In this document: positions 26,298-36,467 of the stretch, piece by piece
Layout of the letters: each line of letters opens with the position of its first letter
Numbering within the stretch: the stretch's first letter is position 1
Assembly (NCBI RefSeq): GCF_002778285.1
Contig: NZ_NESM01000002.1
Coordinates: forward strand, 429,538 to 493,537
Source of the DNA: Limnohabitans sp. 15K
Lineage (GTDB): Bacteria > Pseudomonadota > Gammaproteobacteria > Burkholderiales > Burkholderiaceae_C
Direction of reading: 5' to 3'
DNA: 64,000 bases
Notes under the pieces: generated by a model
Told to the model about the DNA's origin: nothing
Databases searched by the model: none
Seen by the model: only the letters and a program-made list of their open reading frames with translations
Made by a program: the position numbers and the translations under genes

Positions 26298-27305
26298 ATG
26301 AGCACGCCCCAAATTCACCTTGAAACACTGCCGCGCAGCATCCAGCTCGTGAAGGTGCTGGGCTTCGCGGCCCTGGCCGCATTTCCCTTTGTCGGAACCG
26401 ACTTCTACACGGCCATGGTCGTGCGCATGATGATCCTGGCCATCTTGGCCATGAGCCTGGATTTGCTGCAAGGCGTCACGGGCCTGGTGTCGCTGGGCCA
26501 TGCCGCCTACTTTGGCTTGGCCGGTTATGTGCTGGCTTTTGTCACTCCGCAAAACGAAGCCATCAGCCTGTACACCAGCTTGCCGCTGGCCGTGGGTGGG
26601 GCAGCGCTGGCGGCTTTGATCATTGGCTTTTTGGTGGTGCGCACCCATGGCATCTACTTCATCATGGTGACCATGGCCTTTGCGCAGATGATTTTCTACA
26701 TCTTCTTTGACAACAAGGCGCTGGGCGGCTCGGACGGTTTGTTTCTGAACTTCCGCCCCGATGCGGGCGTCATCGACCTGGAAAACAAGCGGGTGTTTTA
26801 TTACTTCACCCTGGGCTGTTTGCTGGCGGTGTATGTGTTCTTGCGCCGCCTGCTCTGGAGCCCCTTTGGCCGGGCGCTGTCGGGCATTCGCGTGAACGAG
26901 CACCGCATGCGGGCGCTGGGTTTCAACACCTTCAGCCACAAGTTGGCGGCCTTCACGCTGGCCGGGGCTTTGGCAGGCCTGGCGGGTTATTTGTGGGCTG
27001 CGCAAACAGGGTTTGTGAACCCCGAGCTCATGGGCTTTCACATGAGCGCACACGCCATCATGATGGTGATTTTGGGCGGCATGGGCAATTTTGCGGGAGC
27101 CATTGTGGGCGCCTTCAGCTTTGAGTATTTGCTGCATGTGTTCAAGGATTTGCCCGATGTGGGCAGCTTCAAAACCGGCAAACACTGGCAGATGTGGATG
27201 GGCTTGTTCATTGTGGCCTTGATCATCTTTGCGCCCAAAGGCATTTTGGGCCTGATCAACCGGGCTTTCCGCAGCAAAACGGCCAAGGAGGCAGGTCATG
27301 ACTGA
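26298..27305 (+). CDS. livM: LIV-type ABC transporter permease LivM
   Basis: 335 aa, about nine membrane segments. The conserved DLLQGVTGLVSLGHAAYFGLAGYVLAF near residue 55 and the GRALSGIRVNEHRMRALGF cytoplasmic loop near residue 195 identify LivM. The gene starts 13 bases after livH and overlaps livG by 8 bases. Confidence 0.92.
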   Translation: MSTPQIHLETLPRSIQLVKVLGFAALAAFPFVGTDFYTAMVVRMMILAILAMSLDLLQGVTGLVSLGHAAYFGLAGYVLAFVTPQNEAISLYTSLPLAVGGAALAALIIGFLVVRTHGIYFIMVTMAFAQMIFYIFFDNKALGGSDGLFLNFRPDAGVIDLENKRVFYYFTLGCLLAVYVFLRRLLWSPFGRALSGIRVNEHRMRALGFNTFSHKLAAFTLAGALAGLAGYLWAAQTGFVNPELMGFHMSAHAIMMVILGGMGNFAGAIVGAFSFEYLLHVFKDLPDVGSFKTGKHWQMWMGLFIVALIIFAPKGILGLINRAFRSKTAKEAGHD

Positions 27306-28065
27306 TCGTCAAGTCTTGTTGTCCGCCCGTGGCTTGACCAAGCGCTTTGGCGGCTTGGCGGCTGTCAACGACGTCTCGCTGGATTTGTGGCTGGGCCACA
27401 TCCACGCGGTGATTGGCCCCAACGGCGCGGGCAAATCCACGCTGACCAACCTGCTCTCGGGCGACCTGCCTCCCACCAGCGGCAGCATCACCTTGGGTGA
27501 GCACCCCATCAGCGGCTGGACGCCCGAAAAAATCTCGCGCCATGGCTTGGGGCGCAGCTACCAAAAAACCAACATCTTCACCACATTCACCGTGTGGGAC
27601 AACGTGCGCCTGGCCGCGCAGTCGCGTGTGCAGCCCTCGCCTTTCAACCCACTGGGCTGGTTGAAGGCAGCGGAGCGCATTCAGGCTGTGAATCAGCGGG
27701 CTGAACGCGCCATGGAACTGGCGGGGTTGCAAGACCGCCGCCACGCCCAAGCCGGGGCCACCAGCCACGGCGAGCAACGCCAGCTCGAAATCGCCATGAC
27801 CTTGGCCACCGAGCCCCGCGTGCTGCTGCTCGACGAGCCGCTGGCGGGCATGGGCCAAGCCGAGGCCGAGCGCATGGTGCAGCTGCTGCTGCGCCTCAAA
27901 AAAGAACATGCCATCTTGCTGGTGGAGCACGACATGGACGCCGTGTTCACCCTGGCCGACCACCTCACTGTGATGGTCAACGGGCAAGTGATTGCGAGCG
28001 ACACGCCTGTGGCGGTGCGGGCCGATGCAGGTGTGCAGGCAGCGTACCTGGGCGAGGAACATTGA
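27298..28065 (+). CDS. livG: LIV-type ABC transporter ATP-binding protein LivG
   Basis: 255 aa. Walker A GPNGAGKST (near residue 41), Walker B VLLLDEPLAGMG and the H-loop LLVEHDMD are intact. The signature position reads TSHGEQRQLEIAM, where LivG proteins usually have LSxGEQR, so the C-loop begins SHGEQ. Translationally coupled to livM. Confidence 0.93.
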   Translation: MTDRQVLLSARGLTKRFGGLAAVNDVSLDLWLGHIHAVIGPNGAGKSTLTNLLSGDLPPTSGSITLGEHPISGWTPEKISRHGLGRSYQKTNIFTTFTVWDNVRLAAQSRVQPSPFNPLGWLKAAERIQAVNQRAERAMELAGLQDRRHAQAGATSHGEQRQLEIAMTLATEPRVLLLDEPLAGMGQAEAERMVQLLLRLKKEHAILLVEHDMDAVFTLADHLTVMVNGQVIASDTPVAVRADAGVQAAYLGEEH

Positions 28066-28066
28066 G

Positions 28067-28780
28067 ATGAGCGACTTGTTGATCCAGGCCCAAGACCTGA
28101 ACACCTATTACGGCGCGAGCCACATCTTGCGCGGCGTGAACTTTTCTGTCGGCCGAGGCGAGACGATTGGCCTCATGGGCCGCAACGGCATGGGCAAAAG
28201 CACCCTGCTCAAAACCCTCATGGGCATCGTGCCGCCGCGCACGGGCACGGTGGACATCAAGGGCCAACGCATGAATGGTCGCCCCACGTTTGAAGTGGCG
28301 CAACTGGGTATCGCCTACGTGCCCGAAGGCCGGGGTATTTTTGGCAACCTGAGCGTGGTGGAAAACCTGCAAATGGCGGCTCGCCCGGGCACCCAGGGCC
28401 AGCGCGACTGGACCTACGAGCGCGTGCTCGAGACCTTCCCGCGCCTCAAAGAACGCCTGGGCCACGGCGGCCAGCAACTGTCGGGCGGCGAGCAGCAAAT
28501 GCTCACCATCGGCCGGGCGCTCATGACCAACCCCGATGTGCTCATCCTCGACGAAGCCACCGAAGGGCTGGCCCCACTGATCGCCCGCGACATCTGGCGC
28601 ATCTGCAGCCTCATCAAAGAGAGTGGCATCAGCTCCATCATCGTCGACAAGAACTGGAAACACGTCACCCAGATCACCGACCGCAACATCATCTTGGTCA
28701 AAGGCCGGGTGGTGTTCGAAGGCTCCTCACAAATTCTGTTGGACGACCCCAGCGTTCTTGAGCAGCACCTCGGCGTCTGA
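28067..28780 (+). CDS. livF: LIV-type ABC transporter ATP-binding protein LivF
   Basis: 237 aa. Walker A GRNGMGKST, signature LSGGEQQML, Walker B VLILDEATEGLAP. ATG 28067 lies 1 base after the livG stop, the usual spacing in this operon. The end of the protein (IILVKGRVVFEGSSQILLDDPSVLEQHLGV) is typical LivF. Confidence 0.93.
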   Translation: MSDLLIQAQDLNTYYGASHILRGVNFSVGRGETIGLMGRNGMGKSTLLKTLMGIVPPRTGTVDIKGQRMNGRPTFEVAQLGIAYVPEGRGIFGNLSVVENLQMAARPGTQGQRDWTYERVLETFPRLKERLGHGGQQLSGGEQQMLTIGRALMTNPDVLILDEATEGLAPLIARDIWRICSLIKESGISSIIVDKNWKHVTQITDRNIILVKGRVVFEGSSQILLDDPSVLEQHLGV

Positions 28781-28796
28781 GCCTCCCGCCAAATCT

Positions 28797-28873
28797 CTGT
28801 GGGAGGCTGCCCCTGCGGCCGAATGCATGCCGCGCCCATACAACCATTCGCGAGCAGGGGCTCGCTCCCACAG
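28797..28873. repeat. REP-like palindromic element 2
   Basis: CTGTGGGAGGCTGCCCCTGCGG at one end and CGCGAGCAGGGGCTCGCTCCCACAG at the other (the latter split over 28,849-28,873) form an inverted pair. It fills the gap between the convergent livF and IclR genes and could act as a shared terminator. Confidence 0.78.
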
Positions 28874-28876
28874 CCA

Positions 28877-29659
28877 TCACAGCAAAGGCCGCAACTCCCG
28901 CGCAGCTTCCAGCAACAGCGGCAGCCATTGGCGCTGCACCGCCGTATCCGTCAACTGCTCTGAGGTGCCCACCACATTCAGCGCCGCCAGTGTCTGGCCC
29001 TGCATGTTGCGCAGCGGCACGGCCAAGGCGTGGATGCCCAGCTCGTGACCGTCGCGTGCCAAGCAGTGGTCGGTTTGGCGCACCTGCTCGATCAGGGCTT
29101 TGAATTTGGGTAAGCCCACTTCAGTTTGAGGCGTGATGCGCGCCAACTCCCGGCCTTTGAGCCAAGCGGTGAAATCGGCGTTGGGCAAGTTGGCCAGCAG
29201 CACCCGCCCGGTAGACGTGGCATGCGCTGGCAACCGTGCCCCCAGGTGCAGGCCATAAGCCAAATGCCGCACCGGCTCGGCCACGCCTGCGCTGCGGGCA
29301 ACGATCACACACTCGTCTCCATCGAGCACCACCGCACTGAAAGCCGCCTGCGTTTGCGCAGCCAGACGGTTGAGCGTGGGTTGCAGGGTGCGAGGCAAAC
29401 GCGAAGTCGCCATGTAACTGCCCGCAAGACGCAGCACCCGCGCCGACAGCCAATAATGACTTCCATCGGTTTCCAGATAACCAAGCTCGGCCAAGGTGAG
29501 CAAATGCCGCCGGGCCGCCGCCCGCGTGATGCCGGTGCGCTGCGCGCACAGTGTGGCGTTCAGGCGCTGGCGCTCGGTGTCAAAAGCCTCCAGCACGGCC
29601 AGCCCCTTGGCCAGGCCTTCGATGTAATCTGCTTTGGCAATCGTCATGTGCACTTTCAT
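28877..29659 (-). CDS. IclR-family regulator, PobR/PcaR-like
   Basis: 260 aa. N-terminal helix-turn-helix (GLAKGLAVLEAFDTERQRLNATLCAQRTGITRAAARRHLLTLAELGYL) and C-terminal effector domain with GRVLLANLP and HELGIHALAVPLRN. The opening YIEGLAKGLAVLEAF is typical of the PcaR/PcaU/PobR branch that controls protocatechuate and 4-hydroxybenzoate genes. It is divergent from pobA, so pobA is its probable target. ATG 29647 (MTIAKADY) is an alternative start. Confidence 0.88.
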   Translation of the reverse strand: MKVHMTIAKADYIEGLAKGLAVLEAFDTERQRLNATLCAQRTGITRAAARRHLLTLAELGYLETDGSHYWLSARVLRLAGSYMATSRLPRTLQPTLNRLAAQTQAAFSAVVLDGDECVIVARSAGVAEPVRHLAYGLHLGARLPAHATSTGRVLLANLPNADFTAWLKGRELARITPQTEVGLPKFKALIEQVRQTDHCLARDGHELGIHALAVPLRNMQGQTLAALNVVGTSEQLTDTAVQRQWLPLLLEAARELRPLL

Positions 29660-29661
29660 GA

Positions 29662-29815
29662 AGTGGGAGAAAGCCCCTTCTCGCGAATGTTGGCTCAGGC
29701 CGTTCGAACTATTCGCGAGCAGGGGCTCGCTCCCACAAGAAATTCACCGATCCGCCGAGCCGTTAATCCATGGAGGAAGCTGTCTCTGTGGGAGGCCGCC
29801 CTTGCGGCAGAATGA
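29662..29815. repeat. REP-like palindromic element 3 (pair plus a single unit)
   Basis: AGTGGGAGAAAGCCCCTTCTCGCGAA at 29662-29688 is inverted against ATTCGCGAGCAGGGGCTCGCTCCCACA at 29711-29737. A further single unit, CTGTGGGAGGCCGCCCTTGCGG, follows near 29786-29808. Together they occupy half of the iclR-pobA intergenic gap, abutting the IclR start codon. Confidence 0.78.
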
Positions 29816-29826
29816 TTTGCGCGATC

Positions 29827-29856
29827 ATCGCACAAAAATTTTATCAATCGCACAAA
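29827..29856. promoter_or_regulatory. direct-repeat operator upstream of pobA
   Basis: ATCGCACAAA occurs at 29827-29836 and again at 29847-29856, 20 bases apart (two helical turns). PcaR-type regulators are known to recognise ATCGCAC-containing sites (recalled family knowledge). The site lies 80-110 bases before pobA. Confidence 0.6.
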
Positions 29857-29912
29857 CTCGAACACCCTGCACTACTTCTACAGGGCCTGTCCTCTATGCT
29901 TGCCTTCATTGA

Positions 29913-31130
<1,218 letters not shown>

Positions 31131-31148
31131 CTCAGCGTCCTGTCTTCA

Positions 31149-31230
31149 TGTGGGAGCGACGCCCTCGTCGCGATGAGACTTGAATTCGCGTTCATGGTCA
31201 ACCATCGCGGCGAGGGCGCCGCTCCCACAA
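31149..31230. repeat. REP-like palindromic element 4
   Basis: TGTGGGAGCGACGCCCTCGTCGCGATG is inverted against CATCGCGGCGAGGGCGCCGCTCCCACA (ends at 31230), the best-preserved pair of the family. It sits between pobA and the CoA-transferase gene. Confidence 0.85.
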
Positions 31231-31262
31231 AACACCATGGCCACTCGCACTATGATCTGGGC

Positions 31263-32132
31263 ATGAGCACTACAAAACCCCTGCGCGGCACGCGCGTCTT
31301 GAGCCTCGCCCTCAACCTGCCCGGCCCCGCCGCATTGATGCGCTTGGCGCAAATGGGCGCGAGCTGCACCAAAATCAACCCGCCCTCTGGCGACCCGATG
31401 CAGCACTACACGCCCAGCGGTTACGACTTGATGCACCAAGGCGTCAAGCACCACACGCTCGACCTCAAGAGCGCTGCAGGCCAAGCGGCAGTTCACAAGT
31501 TACTGGCCAAAACCGACGTTCTGCTCACCTCGTTTCGCCCCTCGGCCCTCACCAAATTGGGCTTGGGCTGGAAGGTGTTGCACAAGCAATACCCCGCACT
31601 CAGCCTGATCGAAGTGGTGGGTGCGCCCGGCCCTTTGGCTGAGATTCCTGGCCATGACCTCACTTACCAAGCCGAAGTGGGTTTGGTCAATGGCATGGAC
31701 CTGCCGCCTAGTTTGTTCGCCGACATGGGCGGCGCACTCATGGCCAGCGAAGCCACGCTCAAAGCCGTCATCACCCTCAAGACGACCGGCAAAGGCACCC
31801 GCCACGAAGTGGCTTTGTCAGAAGCGGCCGCTTGGTTGGCACTGCCCCGCCAGCTGCGCATGACCACCCCCGATGGTGCGGTGGGCGGTGCGCACGCGGG
31901 CTACCGCATTTATGCCTGCAAGAACGGCCGCGTGGCCGTGGCGGCACTCGAGCCGCACTTTGCGGTGAGCCTGTGCGAAGCCGCTGGCGTCCAACTGGCG
32001 CACCCGGTCAAAGACCTGTTCAAGCCCGCGACCCGCAAAGCCATCGAGACCTTCCTGGCCAGCCAGACCCGGGCCCAGCTCGACAAGCTGGCCACAACCA
32101 AAGACATCCCTTTGATGACATTGCCACGTTGA
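31263..32132 (+). CDS. short family III CoA-transferase (CaiB/BaiF-like)
   Basis: 289 aa. LRGTRVLSLALNLPGPAALMRLAQMGASCTKINPPSGDP is the CaiB/BaiF opening, and DLKSAAGQAAVHKLLAKTDVLLTSFRPSAL the next conserved block. The catalytic Asp expected after the G-rich MNGM/GLVNGMDLPPSLFADMGG block seems present. Typical members have about 390-420 aa, so roughly 100 residues are missing, mainly from the C-terminal half. The frame is intact, suggesting a natural short form rather than decay. ATG 31263 is chosen because upstream codons translate the REP element. Confidence 0.8.
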   Translation: MSTTKPLRGTRVLSLALNLPGPAALMRLAQMGASCTKINPPSGDPMQHYTPSGYDLMHQGVKHHTLDLKSAAGQAAVHKLLAKTDVLLTSFRPSALTKLGLGWKVLHKQYPALSLIEVVGAPGPLAEIPGHDLTYQAEVGLVNGMDLPPSLFADMGGALMASEATLKAVITLKTTGKGTRHEVALSEAAAWLALPRQLRMTTPDGAVGGAHAGYRIYACKNGRVAVAALEPHFAVSLCEAAGVQLAHPVKDLFKPATRKAIETFLASQTRAQLDKLATTKDIPLMTLPR

Positions 32133-32140
32133 CACAATCT

Positions 32141-32216
32141 TTGTAGGAGCGGCGCCCTCGCCGCGATGGGCTTGCGCGTAGCACTGGCTATCGCCCCGAG
32201 GGCGGGGCTCCTACAT
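32141..32216. repeat. REP-like palindromic element 5
   Basis: TTGTAGGAGCGGCGCCCTCG with CCGCGATGGG, inverted against TATCGCCCCGAGGGCGGGGCTCCTACA. Uses TAGGAGC where elements 2-4 have TGGGAGC. It lies between the CoA-transferase and the MFS gene, which converge. Confidence 0.8.
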
Positions 32217-32259
32217 CAAACCCAAAGCGGGCAAGCACACTGACGCCGTTCTGCAACGG

Positions 32260-33483
32260 TCAGTCGGGTAAGGGCTCCGGCAGGCGCTTGAGCGTGCGCA
32301 CCTTGGACGCGCTGATGATGACGGCCTGCAGGCCAAAACCCAGCACCACGCACCACAGGCTGACCGAGGCCGGAAAATACACCCCCAACAAGCCCCCCAG
32401 CGCCGCGCCCAAAGGCCTTGCGCCCGTGCTCGCCACGATGATGATGGATGTGACCCGCCCAATCATGGCGCGTGGCGTGACCGTCTGGCGTAAGGTGGTC
32501 GAAGTGATGACCCACAGGATTGGACCTGCACCGTACAAAAAATAAGACAAAGCAGCCACCCAAGCGTGCGGCCAAAACAGCGTCAAGGCCATGGTGAGCG
32601 CGGCCAGCACCGAGAAATAGGGCCCCACCAAAATCGCTCGGCCAAAGGGCAATGCCGCCACCACGCGTGGTGCCAACAAAGAACCCACGATCATGCCCAC
32701 GCCATAACACGCCAGCGTCACCCCCACACCACTCGCGTCCAGCCCCAAGTCGTTGATGGCATAGGGCACATAAGCCGCTTGAAGCATGAACCACGAGATG
32801 TTCCAGGCGACCGAGCAAAACACCATAGGCCGCAACAAATCACTTTGCCAAACCCACTTGGCACCGTCTTGCAGCTCCAGCAAAGGGTGGCGCGCAGGCA
32901 TGGCCACACGCGCAGGTTCAGCAATGCCGCGCAGGCACAGCACCGCCGCCACCGACAACATGCCCGACAGCACAAAGGCTGCCGATGCTCCGGTCCACGC
33001 GATCAAAGCGCCCGCCAAAGCCGGGCCTGCCGCAAACGCGGCACTGCGTGCCAACTCCAGCCGCCCATTGGCCCGCGCCAGGCCTTCGACCTGCACCAGC
33101 GCAGGCACCAGCGAAGGCGCGGCCACGCTGAAGGCCACCGTGCCCACCGCCGCCATGAAGCCAATCACCGCCAAGGCCGTGATCGACACATGGCCTGTGA
33201 CGATCAGCGCCAGCAACAGCAACAAAGCCAGCGCCCGCAGCGACTCGGCCAGCGCCATCAAGCGCGTGCGCGAGGTCCGGTCGGCCAGCAAGCCCAAAGG
33301 CATGGACAGCAACAAAAACGGCAGCGACTGGATCGAGGCCAGCAAACCGATCTCGCCAGGCCCCGCCTTGAGCAGCAGCACCGCCACGATGGGCACCGCC
33401 GCCAAGCTCAGCTGCTCGGCCGATTGGGCCAGCAAGTTGGACCAGGCCAGTCGCCTGAAGGATGCAGAAAGCGCTTGGGACAT
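32260..33483 (-). CDS. MFS transporter
   Basis: 407 aa with about 12 membrane segments. The conserved loop GLLADRTSRTRLMALAES between helices 2 and 3 (near residue 70) marks the major facilitator family, of the EntS-like (MFS_3) type. ATG 33483 (MSQALSASFRRLAW) is chosen over one 24 bases upstream because MFS_3 proteins start shortly before the first helix. Substrate unknown. Confidence 0.85.
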   Translation of the reverse strand: MSQALSASFRRLAWSNLLAQSAEQLSLAAVPIVAVLLLKAGPGEIGLLASIQSLPFLLLSMPLGLLADRTSRTRLMALAESLRALALLLLLALIVTGHVSITALAVIGFMAAVGTVAFSVAAPSLVPALVQVEGLARANGRLELARSAAFAAGPALAGALIAWTGASAAFVLSGMLSVAAVLCLRGIAEPARVAMPARHPLLELQDGAKWVWQSDLLRPMVFCSVAWNISWFMLQAAYVPYAINDLGLDASGVGVTLACYGVGMIVGSLLAPRVVAALPFGRAILVGPYFSVLAALTMALTLFWPHAWVAALSYFLYGAGPILWVITSTTLRQTVTPRAMIGRVTSIIIVASTGARPLGAALGGLLGVYFPASVSLWCVVLGFGLQAVIISASKVRTLKRLPEPLPD

Positions 33484-33705
33484 CAAAAACCTTTCGATGC
33501 AGCACATCCTAAAGCGTCAACGGCCCACTCCGAGTCACGTTGGCTCAGAGCCATGGTTTCGAGGTTCTGTTTCAGGCTGTCTCCAAGGCGGCTGAACCGG
33601 CCCATGGCTTGGCGTGTTTGCGGGTCTGCACCCTTGAAGTCGAAGCCTGAATCCTGTTCAATCTGGGCATCGGCCCAAAAGGGTTGCACGCAAAAATGGA
33701 CACCC

Positions 33706-35820
33706 ATGAAACTCACCCTTCGCCATAGCCTGTGGGCCACTGCCCTGCTCAGCCTGGCCAGCCACACCGCCCAAGCCCGCGTCACCCGCATCGTGATCGA
33801 CGACACCCGGCCTGTTGCCGCATCACCTGCCGCGCCCGGCAAACCTGCGGGCATCGCTTATGAGCAAGTCGTTGGCCGCGCCTTTGGCGAGCTGGACCCC
33901 AAACTCGCGCAAAACGCCATCATCCAGGACATCGAACTGGCCAAAGACGCCGACGGCAAAGTCCGATACATAGCGTCCTTTGTCATTTACAAGCCTGTAA
34001 ATCTCAAAGACGCCAGTGGCCTGATGTGGCACGACGTGCCCAACCGGGGCCGGGTGGGCTTGCCCGCTGAGCAAGAGTTGGCTGCAGGCGACATTGGCCT
34101 GCTCAGCGCTTGGCAAGGCGACAACGCAGGCGCCACCACCGTGAGGCCCAAGGCCACCATCGATGGCCTGCAGTTCTTGCAACTGCCCGTGGCCCGCAAC
34201 GTCGACGGCAGCCCCATCAAAGGCCAGGTGTTCGCCCGCATTGTCAACCGCGCAGGCCCGGCATCACAACCGCTCATGGTGCAGACCAACCCTGTGCCCT
34301 ACAAACCCGTGAGCCTCGACACCACCCAAGCAACCTTGGTCTCACGCGGCCGCGAAAACATGAACGGCGAAGTCTTTGACGAGCAAAGCATCGCGCCCAC
34401 CGACTGGGCCTGGGCCAAGTGCGACGCGCAAAACCCTTTTCCAGGCACGCCCGACCCCACCCAGATTTGCCTGAAAAACGGGTTTGATACCAAGCGCCTG
34501 TACCAGGTCGTCTTCACGGCGCAAGACCCCTATGTGCTGGGCATCGGCTTCGCTGCATGGCGCGATGTGGCCGTGTTTTTCAAGCACGCCAAGGCCGACG
34601 ACGCAGGCACCCCCAACCCGGTGGCCAGCACCGTCACGCACAGCATTGCACGGGGCATTTCGCAATCAGGCAACTACCTGCGCGGCTGGCTGCACCTGGG
34701 CTTCAACCAGGACGAAGCGAGCAAGCAAGTGCACGAAGGCCTGTGGCCCATCATCGCGGGCCGCCGCATTGCGCTCAACTTCCGCTGGGCGCAGCCCGAT
34801 GGCGTGCTGGAGCTGTACCAGGCAGGCAGCGAAGGCCCGCAGTGGTGGCTGCCCCACCCCGACCCAGTGCGCGGCACACCCGCAGCAGGCATCCTGGACC
34901 GCTGCACCCAGACCCGCACCTGCCCCAAGATCATGGAGCATTTCGGCTCGGCCGAAGTCTGGGCTTTGAAGCTCACGCCCGAGTGGATCGGCACCGACGC
35001 CAAGCAAGACCTGCCCCTGCCCGCCAACGTCAAGCGCTATTACATTGCCAGCAGCAACCACGGCGGTGGCGCGGGCGGCTTTGACACCAGCGTGCCCGGC
35101 GCGGCCCTGCCCAAGGCTGGCCCCATGTGCCCCGGCAATAACTTTGGTCAGGGGGTTTTGCCTGCCAACCCTGTCCCTCACAAAGAGACCATCAACGCGC
35201 TGCGCTTGCACTTTCGCCACTGGGTCATAAAAGGCACCGAGCCGCCCGCAAGCCGTTACCCCACACTGGCTAAAAACCAATTGGCTGTGGCCGAGAAAAC
35301 CGCGCTGGGCTACCCCAACCTACCGGGCCTTCGCCCCACAGTGCCTGAGCGCGACTTCATCATGCCCGTGCACGACTACGACTGGGGCCCCGGCTTCAAA
35401 GCGGTGGACGGCTCGGGCGTGCCCAGCAACGCGCCACCCAAGATCAAACAAGTGCTGACGATGTACGCGCCCAAAGTGGACGCGGACGGCAACGAAGTCG
35501 GTGGCGTACCCGTGGTCTTGCTGGATGCACCTTTGGGAACCTACCTGGGCTGGAACATCACCGCAGACGGTGCACGGCCGTTCCACAAAGGTGAAATTTG
35601 CAACTACGTTGGCGGTATGGTGCCCTTCGCCAAAACGGCGGCAGAACGGCAAGCAAACGGCGACACACGGCCCTCATTGCAAGAGCGTTATGGCTCGCAT
35701 GATGGTTACGTTCAAGCTGTCAAACGAGCGACCGATCGCGCCATGAAAGAAGGCTTCTTACTCAAAGAAGACGCAGAAATTTTGGTGAATGCTGCCGACA
35801 AAAGCGCGGTCTTGCGCTGA
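33706..35820 (+). CDS. secreted alpha/beta hydrolase-domain protein
   Basis: 704 aa. Signal peptide MKLTLRHSLWATALLSLASHTAQA (cleavage near residue 24) directs it to the periplasm or beyond. Motifs include GISQSGNYLRGWLHLGFN (G-x-S-x-G nucleophile elbow near residue 325) and NHGGG/GLRPTVPERDFI in the C-terminal half. The family is a large group of uncharacterised esterase-like proteins. The start is fixed by the signal peptide. The long open frame upstream of it is antisense to the MFS gene and is not part of this protein. Confidence 0.8.
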   Translation: MKLTLRHSLWATALLSLASHTAQARVTRIVIDDTRPVAASPAAPGKPAGIAYEQVVGRAFGELDPKLAQNAIIQDIELAKDADGKVRYIASFVIYKPVNLKDASGLMWHDVPNRGRVGLPAEQELAAGDIGLLSAWQGDNAGATTVRPKATIDGLQFLQLPVARNVDGSPIKGQVFARIVNRAGPASQPLMVQTNPVPYKPVSLDTTQATLVSRGRENMNGEVFDEQSIAPTDWAWAKCDAQNPFPGTPDPTQICLKNGFDTKRLYQVVFTAQDPYVLGIGFAAWRDVAVFFKHAKADDAGTPNPVASTVTHSIARGISQSGNYLRGWLHLGFNQDEASKQVHEGLWPIIAGRRIALNFRWAQPDGVLELYQAGSEGPQWWLPHPDPVRGTPAAGILDRCTQTRTCPKIMEHFGSAEVWALKLTPEWIGTDAKQDLPLPANVKRYYIASSNHGGGAGGFDTSVPGAALPKAGPMCPGNNFGQGVLPANPVPHKETINALRLHFRHWVIKGTEPPASRYPTLAKNQLAVAEKTALGYPNLPGLRPTVPERDFIMPVHDYDWGPGFKAVDGSGVPSNAPPKIKQVLTMYAPKVDADGNEVGGVPVVLLDAPLGTYLGWNITADGARPFHKGEICNYVGGMVPFAKTAAERQANGDTRPSLQERYGSHDGYVQAVKRATDRAMKEGFLLKEDAEILVNAADKSAVLR

Positions 35821-35846
35821 AAATTGACAAAGCGCAAGACCGCGCT
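35803..35846 (+). other. strong hairpin overlapping the hydrolase stop codon
   Basis: AGCGCGGTCTTGCGCT (35803-35818) is a perfect 16-base inverted repeat of AGCGCAAGACCGCGCT (35831-35846), with a 12-base loop. A competing hairpin pairs 35834-35842 with 35847-35855. There is no T-run, so this is not a standard terminator; RNA stabilisation or attenuation is possible. Confidence 0.7.
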
Positions 35847-35901
35847 CGGTCTTGCCTGTAGAAGACTGCTACCCTTTCAGCCATCACACTGAAAGCCATG
35901 C

Positions 35902-36444
35902 ATGTCTTTGAAAAAACACACATCCGAGTTTGAAGAAATCAAACAACTGGAGTTGCTGCGCCAACACCGCCGGGCTCACAGAAAACATCTGAACATAGCA
36001 ACCACGGTCACAACAGAACATGCGGTCGTTGATCTGCCCACCCGCGGACAGCGACTGGCCGACCGGGTGGCCGCCACCATCGGATCGTGGCGTTTCATCC
36101 TGATTCAAAGCACGGCCATCACTTGCTGGATCACGGGCAACGTGCTGTTTGGCGAAGGCGCTTGGGACCCTTACCCCTTCATCTTGCTGAACTTGTTGCT
36201 GTCGTTTCAAGCGGCCTACACAGCGCCCGCCATCATGATGAGCCAAAACCGCCAGTCCGAATTGGACCGTCGCCACGCGCAAAACGACTACGAGATCAAC
36301 GTCAAGGCCGAGCTGGAAATCGAACTGCTGCACGACAAAATCGACATCCTGAAAGAACAAGAATTGCTGGCGCTCAGCCAAGCTGTGCGTGATCTCTCAG
36401 AGCAGGTGCGTTTGCTGTCTGAGCGCTTGCCCAAAGTCTCTTGA
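35902..36444 (+). CDS. DUF1003 membrane protein
   Basis: 180 aa. The signature GSWRFILIQSTAITCWITGN followed by DPYPFILLNLLLSFQAAYTAPAIMMSQNRQ (two membrane helices, residues 60-115) is diagnostic of DUF1003. A long C-terminal charged helix follows (ELEIELLHDKIDILKEQELLAL). Function unknown for the family. Confidence 0.88.
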   Translation: MSLKKHTSEFEEIKQLELLRQHRRAHRKHLNIATTVTTEHAVVDLPTRGQRLADRVAATIGSWRFILIQSTAITCWITGNVLFGEGAWDPYPFILLNLLLSFQAAYTAPAIMMSQNRQSELDRRHAQNDYEINVKAELEIELLHDKIDILKEQELLALSQAVRDLSEQVRLLSERLPKVS

Positions 36445-36467
36445 GTTCCTGAGACGAAGCCCAACCC

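Noticed and set aside
32566..33705. A long open frame continuous with the secreted hydrolase, upstream of its signal peptide
   Set aside because: It is antisense to the MFS transporter gene and encodes Arg/Gln/His-rich sequence without any domain. The hydrolase starts at its signal peptide at 33706.
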